Below, in pieces: positions 41,308 to 46,921 of a stretch of DNA of 46,921 nucleotides (the first letter of the stretch is position 1; each line of letters starts with the position of its first letter). The notes under the pieces are model-generated. The model did no database searches. It was not told the origin of the DNA and was given only the letters and a program-made list of their open reading frames with translations. The stretch comes from Acetobacter pasteurianus subsp. pasteurianus LMG 1262 = NBRC 106471 (GTDB taxonomy: Bacteria > Pseudomonadota > Alphaproteobacteria > Acetobacterales > Acetobacteraceae). The translations under genes and the position numbers were made by a program. The stretch covers positions 1-46,921 of the forward strand of contig NZ_CADO01000008.1 of the NCBI RefSeq assembly GCF_000285275.1, given 5' to 3'.

Positions 41308-44109
41308 ATGACAGAAACACCCCATCTGGTTCTGGTAGATGGCAGCGGCTTTATTTTCCGCGCCTTTCATGCCCTCCCGCCTATGACCAGCCCGGAAGGT
41401 GTACCAGTAAATGCCGTTTACGGCTTTACCACCATGCTGGCCCGTTTGCTTAAAGACCATGTAGGCACCCATCTGGCAGTGCTGTTTGATGCCAGCCGCC
41501 AGACATTCCGCTCAGAAATCTATCCGCAATATAAGGCGCACCGGCCTGAACCGCCTGAAGATTTGCGTCCCCAGTTCAGCCTGATCAGGGAAGCCACGCA
41601 GGCCTTCAATGTGCCGGGCATCGAACTCCCCGGCTGGGAGGCAGATGACCTGATTGCATCCTATGCAACGGCCATTCGGGCACAGGGTGGCACGTGCACC
41701 ATTGTTTCATCCGACAAGGATCTGATGCAACTGGTGGGAGACGGCGTTTGCATGCTGGACCCTATCAAACAGACACCAGTTGGCCCTACTGAGGTAGAAA
41801 CCAAATTTGGTGTGCCCCCCACAAAAGTGGTGGATGTACAGGCCCTGATGGGAGACCCCACAGATAACGTGCCCGGCGTGCCTGGTATTGGCCCCAAAAC
41901 AGCAGCAGCACTTGTGCAGGAATACGGCACACTGGAAGCTGTGCTGAACGCTGCACCGGAAATGAAAAAATCCAAGCGGCGTGACATGCTAATCGAACAC
42001 GCCGATGCGGCACGTGTTTCTCTCCAGTTGGTCACCCTTGCCACTGACGTTCCACTACCTGTGCCGGTAGAAGAGCTTGGCACGCGTGAGCCAGACATGC
42101 TGGTTTTGGCAGACTGGCTGGACCGTATGGGCTTTCGCTCCATTCTCAGCCGTATGGGGCTTGGCCACCCTTCTGGTGCTCACGCACATCGTGCTGCCAG
42201 AAAAGTCGCCGCAGCATCAGTCGCCGGGGCAACCACACCCGCTGATGATGCATCGGCCCCAGATGCCACTGTGCTTTCTGCCCCATATCATGATTATGAA
42301 ACTGTGCGCACAGCAGAAGCCCTGCAAAAATGGGTGAGCGCAGCGCAGGAAGCCGGTATCTGTGCTGTAGATACAGAAACGGATGGGCTGGACCCACTTG
42401 CTGCCAATATTGTCGGGTTTTCTATTGCAACGGCTCCGGGCAAAGCCTGCTATGTGCCCTTAAAACATGAAGGCACACTGGAAGCCCCTACTGGCGAACA
42501 GCTTGGAGTTGATGCTGCCCTTAAACTGCTGGCACCTCTTTTGCAGGACGATGCCGTTTTAAAGATTTTCCATAATGCCAAGTTTGATCTGCTCATTCTG
42601 GATCATGCAGGCATCCCTCTTTCCAGCATTACCGCTGTAGATGACACAATGCTGATCTCTTACAGCCAATCTGCCGGGCTACATGGGCAAGGCATGGATG
42701 AGCTTTCTGCTCTGCATTTAAGCCATACTCCCATCACGTATGACAGTGTAACAGGCACTGGTCGCAACCGCTTGCCTTTTGCACAAGTGCCTGTTGAAAC
42801 AGCCACCAAATATGCGGCTGAAGATGCCGATGTTACCTTGCGCCTATGGCATGTTCTGCACCCCACGCTGCGCACCAATAAGGCACTGGTGCTTTATGAG
42901 CAGATTGAACGCCCGCTTTCGGCCATTCTGGCGGACATGGAAAAGGCAGGCATTGCAGTAGATCGCGCAGAGCTTGATCGACTTTCCAAGGACTTTGAAG
43001 CCCGCATGCAGAGCATGGAAAACGATATTTACGAAGCTGCTGGTCGGCAGTTTAATATTGGTTCCCCCAAACAGCTTGGGGAAATCCTGTTTGATGAAAT
43101 GGGCCTGAAAGGCGGCAAACGCGGCAAGGCTGGGGCTTGGAGCACAGATTCCTCTGTCTTGCAGGATCTGGCCGACCAAGGACATGATCTGCCTGCGCGC
43201 ATTCTGGCATGGCGGCAACTTGCCAAGCTGAAATCCACTTATACGGATGCACTGTTACGCCAAGCCGGTCGGAATGACCGCGTGCACACATCTTTCCAGA
43301 TGGCTATCACCTCCACCGGGCGCTTGTCTTCTACAGACCCCAACCTGCAAAACATTCCTGTACGCACGGAAGAAGGCACACGTATCCGGCAGGCCTTTAT
43401 TGCTCCTCCGGGCAAGAAGCTGATTTCTGCTGACTACTCGCAAATCGAACTGCGGCTACTGGCCGATGTTGCCAATATTCCCGCATTGCGTGAGGCTTTT
43501 CAGCTTGGGCAGGATATTCACGCCCGCACGGCATCGGAAGTTTTCAATATCCCGCTTGAGGGTATGGATGCCCTGACACGGCGGCGCGCCAAAGCCATTA
43601 ACTTTGGCATTATTTACGGCATTTCGGCTTTTGGGCTTGGCAAACAGCTTGGCATTCCGGCCGGTGAAGCACGCACTTACATAGATGCGTATTTTGCCCG
43701 TTACCCCGGCATCCGTGATTACATGGAGCGTATGCGCGAAGAAGCACGCACCCATGGCTATGTGCTCACACCTTTTGGCCGACGCTGCTACGTACCGGGC
43801 ATTCATGAAAAAAGTGCTGCCAGACGCCAATATGCCGAACGGCAAGCTATTAATGCCCCCTTACAGGGTGGCGCTGCAGACATTATAAAACGCGCCATGG
43901 TGCATTTGCCATTGGCCCTGCAAAAGGCAGGCTTTGGCGAAACACGCATGCTTTTGCAAGTGCATGATGAACTGTTGTTTGAAACAGATGAATCAGAAGC
44001 CGAAGCAGTAGCTGCAATTATTAAAAACGTTATGGAAGCAGCAGCAGATCTTGCTGTACCCTTGGTTGTAGAAACCGGAATAGGCCAGAATTGGGCGGAG
44101 GCACATTAA
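41308..44109 (+). CDS. polA: DNA polymerase I
   Basis: A 933-residue enzyme with all three domains. The 5'-3' exonuclease (about 1-290) starts LVLVDGSGFIFRAFHALPP and includes GWEADDLIASYA and VPGVPGIGPKTAAAL. The 3'-5' exonuclease has D355 and E357 (AVDTETDG), so proofreading looks intact. The polymerase domain has motif A SADYSQIELR (D709), motif B RRRAKAINFGIIYG and motif C VHDE (D887). It fills gaps in repair and removes Okazaki primers. The next gene starts four bases after its stop. Confidence 0.97.
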   Translation: MTETPHLVLVDGSGFIFRAFHALPPMTSPEGVPVNAVYGFTTMLARLLKDHVGTHLAVLFDASRQTFRSEIYPQYKAHRPEPPEDLRPQFSLIREATQAFNVPGIELPGWEADDLIASYATAIRAQGGTCTIVSSDKDLMQLVGDGVCMLDPIKQTPVGPTEVETKFGVPPTKVVDVQALMGDPTDNVPGVPGIGPKTAAALVQEYGTLEAVLNAAPEMKKSKRRDMLIEHADAARVSLQLVTLATDVPLPVPVEELGTREPDMLVLADWLDRMGFRSILSRMGLGHPSGAHAHRAARKVAAASVAGATTPADDASAPDATVLSAPYHDYETVRTAEALQKWVSAAQEAGICAVDTETDGLDPLAANIVGFSIATAPGKACYVPLKHEGTLEAPTGEQLGVDAALKLLAPLLQDDAVLKIFHNAKFDLLILDHAGIPLSSITAVDDTMLISYSQSAGLHGQGMDELSALHLSHTPITYDSVTGTGRNRLPFAQVPVETATKYAAEDADVTLRLWHVLHPTLRTNKALVLYEQIERPLSAILADMEKAGIAVDRAELDRLSKDFEARMQSMENDIYEAAGRQFNIGSPKQLGEILFDEMGLKGGKRGKAGAWSTDSSVLQDLADQGHDLPARILAWRQLAKLKSTYTDALLRQAGRNDRVHTSFQMAITSTGRLSSTDPNLQNIPVRTEEGTRIRQAFIAPPGKKLISADYSQIELRLLADVANIPALREAFQLGQDIHARTASEVFNIPLEGMDALTRRRAKAINFGIIYGISAFGLGKQLGIPAGEARTYIDAYFARYPGIRDYMERMREEARTHGYVLTPFGRRCYVPGIHEKSAARRQYAERQAINAPLQGGAADIIKRAMVHLPLALQKAGFGETRMLLQVHDELLFETDESEAEAVAAIIKNVMEAAADLAVPLVVETGIGQNWAEAH

Positions 44110-44113
44110 GACC

Positions 44114-44734
44114 ATGACACCGGCTGGAAAACGTATAGCCCTCATGACCTTTGGTGTGCTAGCTCTGGCCGCCGCCGGAGGTTACACGGCCACTCATCTG
44201 GCCTTAAAACACGGCGTGCAACTCAACACTTATGGCAACGAGGTTGGTGGTTCCTTCCGCCTCATGGATTCCACAACAGGCACCATGACGGATCAGACGT
44301 TCCGTAACCGTTGGATGCTTGTTCTGTTTGGCGCCACCCATTGTGCAGAAGATGCGTGCGCCCCTGCCCTGCGCAATATGTCTGCGGCATTGGATCAGGT
44401 AGAAGGTGGCAGGCATAATGCCGTTATCATTTTTGTAAGCCTCGACCCAGATAGAGATGATGCAGAACGCCTACGCCAATATGGTGAAAGTATTGGCCCA
44501 CGTGTTGTAAGCGGCACAGCGGCACCTTTTGCTTTGGCTGATCTGGCAAAGGAATATCATGCTCCTATTGAAAAGGTGCCTGACCCCGAATGGACATATA
44601 CCATGCGGATGTCTCCGCAGTTTGTGGTTATGGGCCCAGAGGTGCGTTACAAGGGAATGGTTGATGCCCGTGCAGATAGTGCCCATATGGCGGAAGATCT
44701 GCGCCGTATCATGCAACCTCAGAACGGTGGGTAA
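44114..44734 (+). CDS. SCO1/SenC-like thioredoxin-fold protein with altered metal site
   Basis: A 206-residue protein. One N-terminal membrane anchor (about residues 8-24) is followed by a SCO/thioredoxin-like domain: GGSFRLMDSTTG, WMLVLFGATHC, IIFVSLDPDRDD, and the C-terminal YTMRMSPQFVVMGPE. True SCO copper chaperones bind Cu with CxxxCP and a histidine in a DHS-like motif. Here the cysteines are C77 and C82, spaced CxxxxC with no proline directly after, and the histidine position is methionine (M166). Copper delivery to cytochrome oxidase is therefore doubtful; a thiol-redox role is possible. It is tightly linked to polA, perhaps by chance. Confidence 0.8.
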   Translation: MTPAGKRIALMTFGVLALAAAGGYTATHLALKHGVQLNTYGNEVGGSFRLMDSTTGTMTDQTFRNRWMLVLFGATHCAEDACAPALRNMSAALDQVEGGRHNAVIIFVSLDPDRDDAERLRQYGESIGPRVVSGTAAPFALADLAKEYHAPIEKVPDPEWTYTMRMSPQFVVMGPEVRYKGMVDARADSAHMAEDLRRIMQPQNGG

Positions 44735-44830
44735 TCCCGGCTAAGTCTATTACCCCACACGTTTTATACGTTGTGGTGTAATGCGTGTTATGCCCACCTT
44801 TTCTTTTTGCCAGAGCTGTACTGTATTCTC

Positions 44831-45577
44831 ATGTCGTTGTTTTCAAAATTGAGTACCAGCTTACGGTTTTATGCATCACTTGCCGTTATTGGTATTATTT
44901 TTCTGGCGCTGGATGCAGGCTCTTTTCTGCTACGCCACGCTCTGCCTGAAGGACCAAAACGCCGTAAAATAGGACAGGCATGGCTCTGTTTTATGGCGCG
45001 GCTTGCCGTGCGTTATCTTGAAGCTGCCGGTATTTTGGAATGTGACCTAGCACAGCTTAACACCCTTAAAAATATCCCTAACATTATACTGGTTGCAAAC
45101 CATCCCTCACGGTTAGACAGCCTTATTCTGGCCTCCGCCCTACCGCATCTGGTTTGCGTTACCAAAGCCTCCATTTGGGAGCGTCCAACTCTAGGCAGCA
45201 CATTACGCACAGCGGGATACATCCGGCATGATAGCCTTTTACGGCTGATCGGGCCTGCTTCTGAACGCCTGAAAGAAGGCAATCAGTTACTCCTGTTTCC
45301 CGAAGGCACGCGTTCGCGTGCAGGAACAGAACCCAGCCCCATGCAGCCGGGTTTTGCAGCTATTGCGCAGCGCACGCGCCTGCCCGTGCAAACTCTCCTG
45401 ATCAAAACGGATTCCCCTTATCTTTCTCAGGGGTGGCCTTTTCTGAAACAGCCTCCTCTACCTATGCGGTATCAAATACAAACTGGCCCGCACTTTCCTG
45501 CCCCTGCCAGAGATGAAGCAAGCGGGCGCGCTTTGCTTGAAGCTGTTGAAAGCTGGCTGAAAGACCATTTGGCCTGA
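44831..45577 (+). CDS. 1-acyl-glycerol-3-phosphate acyltransferase family protein
   Basis: A 248-residue membrane-associated acyltransferase of the PlsC-type family. An N-terminal hydrophobic helix (about residues 12-38) precedes the catalytic NHPSRLD motif, the H(x4)D charge relay, and FPEGTRS, which binds the glycerol phosphate. It probably acylates a lysophospholipid or ornithine-lipid precursor; the substrate is not certain and the sequence differs from the main PlsC. The start is uncertain: ATG 44831 has no clear ribosome site, and an in-frame TTG at 44771 exists. Confidence 0.85.
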   Translation: MSLFSKLSTSLRFYASLAVIGIIFLALDAGSFLLRHALPEGPKRRKIGQAWLCFMARLAVRYLEAAGILECDLAQLNTLKNIPNIILVANHPSRLDSLILASALPHLVCVTKASIWERPTLGSTLRTAGYIRHDSLLRLIGPASERLKEGNQLLLFPEGTRSRAGTEPSPMQPGFAAIAQRTRLPVQTLLIKTDSPYLSQGWPFLKQPPLPMRYQIQTGPHFPAPARDEASGRALLEAVESWLKDHLA

Positions 45578-45585
45578 ATGCAAAA

Positions 45586-45619
45586 CAGGCTCAGCATGAG
45601 CGGTTTCATGCTGAGCCTG
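45586..45619. terminator. hairpin between convergent genes
   Basis: A perfect 14-bp stem: CAGGCTCAGCATGA (45586-45599) with TCATGCTGAGCCTG (45606-45619) and a 6-base loop. It lies between the convergent acyltransferase and MFS genes; TTTT follows it on the minus strand, so it best serves the MFS gene. Confidence 0.75.
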
Positions 45620-45647
45620 CATCATAGCGACAGTATTCCGTTTTATC

Positions 45648-46921
45648 TTATTCCTGAGGAATAGGCGGCAACGTAGAATCTACCGTGATGGGGTGATCTC
45701 CCTGAAGGATCTTTTTAACCTCAGCTTCACTCCCCACTGCTGGAGGTGACCCTCGCAGAGGCATGCAGGCTGTTTCCTTCACCGTCAGCATTGTTACAAT
45801 ACCAACAACACCCGCAAACATGAGATAATAAGCCGGCATAAGCAGGTTACCCGTATGCCCAACCAGCCATGCTGTTACCAATGGTGTTGTGCCACCAAAC
45901 ATGGAAACAGATACGTTAAACGCCATAGAAAGCGCCGTATATCTGATAGGCGTATAGAAAAGCGCTGGCAAAGTGGATGGCATGCTGCTGGTAAAGCAAA
46001 CAAGAGCAAGACCAAGAAGCATCAGGCCCGCAAAAATCAGCCAATCATTCCCGCTTTGCAACAGCAGAACAGAAGGAATAGACAGCACCAGAAGAGCAAT
46101 ACAGGCACCGATAATCATGGGCCGACGCCCCAGTTTATCGCTTAAATACCCACCCATTACGTTCAATGGCATCATCATCAGCATGACGATGATAATCAGC
46201 AAAAGCCCTTTGCTTTCGGCGTATCCTAAAGCAACCGTCAGATAGCTGGGAATGTACGTCAGCAGCATGTAGTCGGTTACGTTAAATACCAGCACAAGGC
46301 CCATGCATTTCAGCAACTGCCGCCAATGCACACGCAGCAGTTCACCCCAACCTGGTTTTTCATCATCCCGCTGCGCGGCCTGCTCTGCATATGCCTGAAA
46401 AGCTGGCGTTTCTTCCAACCGGGAGCGCATATACACCCCCAACAACCCTAGTGGGCCGGCAATTAAAAAAGGAATACGCCATCCCCATTGCAACATGGCC
46501 GTGTGGCTCAACCCGATCTGCAAGGCCGTTACAATACCTGCACCGGCCACATAACCAGCCAGAGTACCAAACTCCAACCAGCTCCCCATAAGCCCGCGAT
46601 TTTTATCGGTGGAATACTCGGCAATAAAGGTGGCAGCACCGGCATATTCCCCACCGGTTGAAAACCCTTGCACCAACCGGGCCAGCAGCAATAGCAACGG
46701 AGCCCATAAACCAATCTGGGCATAAGATGGAATCAGGCCGATAGAGAACGTGCCGATTGCCATTGCGATCATCGTAAAGGCCAGCACTTTCTGCCGCCCG
46801 TACCGATCCCCCAGCGGCCCAAAAACCATACCGCCAAGAGGCCTGACCAGAAATGCAACAGTAAACGTAGCTGTCAGGTTGTGAGACGTCATTGGCGTAA
46901 TCAAGGATTTCGTCGACCTGT
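45648..46921 (-). CDS. MFS transporter, MHS (ProP/ShiA/KgtP) type, 5' end cut off
   Basis: The frame stays open to the right edge, so the N-terminus lies outside the window. What remains (at least 420 residues) includes the metabolite:H+ symporter signature FLVRPLGGMVFGPLGDRYGRQKVL between helices 2 and 3, and at least ten further hydrophobic segments with GGYLSDKLGRRPMI in the second half. Relatives carry proline/betaine, shikimate, citrate or 2-oxoglutarate with protons. The substrate cannot be told. The C-terminal tail is about 50 residues, soluble and proline-rich. Confidence 0.88.
   Translation of the reverse strand, partial: RSTKSLITPMTSHNLTATFTVAFLVRPLGGMVFGPLGDRYGRQKVLAFTMIAMAIGTFSIGLIPSYAQIGLWAPLLLLLARLVQGFSTGGEYAGAATFIAEYSTDKNRGLMGSWLEFGTLAGYVAGAGIVTALQIGLSHTAMLQWGWRIPFLIAGPLGLLGVYMRSRLEETPAFQAYAEQAAQRDDEKPGWGELLRVHWRQLLKCMGLVLVFNVTDYMLLTYIPSYLTVALGYAESKGLLLIIIVMLMMMPLNVMGGYLSDKLGRRPMIIGACIALLVLSIPSVLLLQSGNDWLIFAGLMLLGLALVCFTSSMPSTLPALFYTPIRYTALSMAFNVSVSMFGGTTPLVTAWLVGHTGNLLMPAYYLMFAGVVGIVTMLTVKETACMPLRGSPPAVGSEAEVKKILQGDHPITVDSTLPPIPQE

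Noticed and set aside
1-46921. Search for CRISPR arrays, insertion sequences, integrases and att sites
   Set aside because: No regularly spaced repeats, transposase or integrase proteins were seen. The tRNA-Arg 3' end has no nearby repeat copy that I could spot by eye.

Overview
The window is a 46.9 kb piece of bacterial chromosome, almost certainly from an acetic acid bacterium (Acetobacteraceae, Acetobacter-like). Three things point there: a complete pqqABCDE cluster, the alphaproteobacterial gene order dgt-argS-SPOR-scpA-scpB-tatB-tatC-serS, and moderate GC content with AT-richer islands. This assignment is inference from content; no rRNA is present. About 42 protein genes and one tRNA can be supported. 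I see no CRISPR array, insertion sequence, prophage or replication origin.

Layout. 0.2-5.5 kb: a Nudix hydrolase, a LysR regulator, a FUSC-type exporter with a LysR-like palindrome in front of it, a small membrane protein, tRNA-Arg(CCG), a serine-hydrolase lipoprotein and an NDUFS6-type zinc-finger protein. 5.6-8.1 kb: a DsbD/ScsB-type thiol-disulfide transporter converging on an SMR efflux protein. 8.1-16.8 kb (minus strand): dgt, argS, a SPOR protein, scpA, scpB, tatB, tatC, serS, mostly overlapping and so probably one operon; tatA and nagZ are not in it. 16.9-18.1 kb: an A-type Fe-S carrier and exonuclease III. 18.2-21.7 kb (minus): glycosyltransferase, ELM1-family protein and flippase, a small surface-polysaccharide unit with an AT-rich end.

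22.0-25.3 kb: pqqA to pqqE, making the cofactor PQQ for the periplasmic dehydrogenases that typify this group; a terminator-like hairpin sits between pqqA and pqqB. 25.3-28.4 kb: an unassigned ferritin-like di-iron protein, a divergent ClpP and an OmpA-like lipoprotein. 28.5-34.0 kb: alaC-type aminotransferase, homoserine dehydrogenase, class II fructose bisphosphatase and recJ. 34.0-36.3 kb (minus): rpoH and an RluA-family pseudouridine synthase. 36.3-39.7 kb: an iron-type ABC importer pair lacking a binding protein, and SelO. 40.0-45.6 kb: ilvE, polA, a SCO-like protein with degenerate metal ligands, and an acyltransferase. The right edge cuts an MFS transporter.

The window is mostly core metabolism and information processing, and I did not find a clearly new multigene system. 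The most useful leads are the pqqA-pqqB attenuator, the LysR/FUSC operator, the metal-site-degenerate SCO protein, the di-iron protein beside pqq, and the polysaccharide unit.
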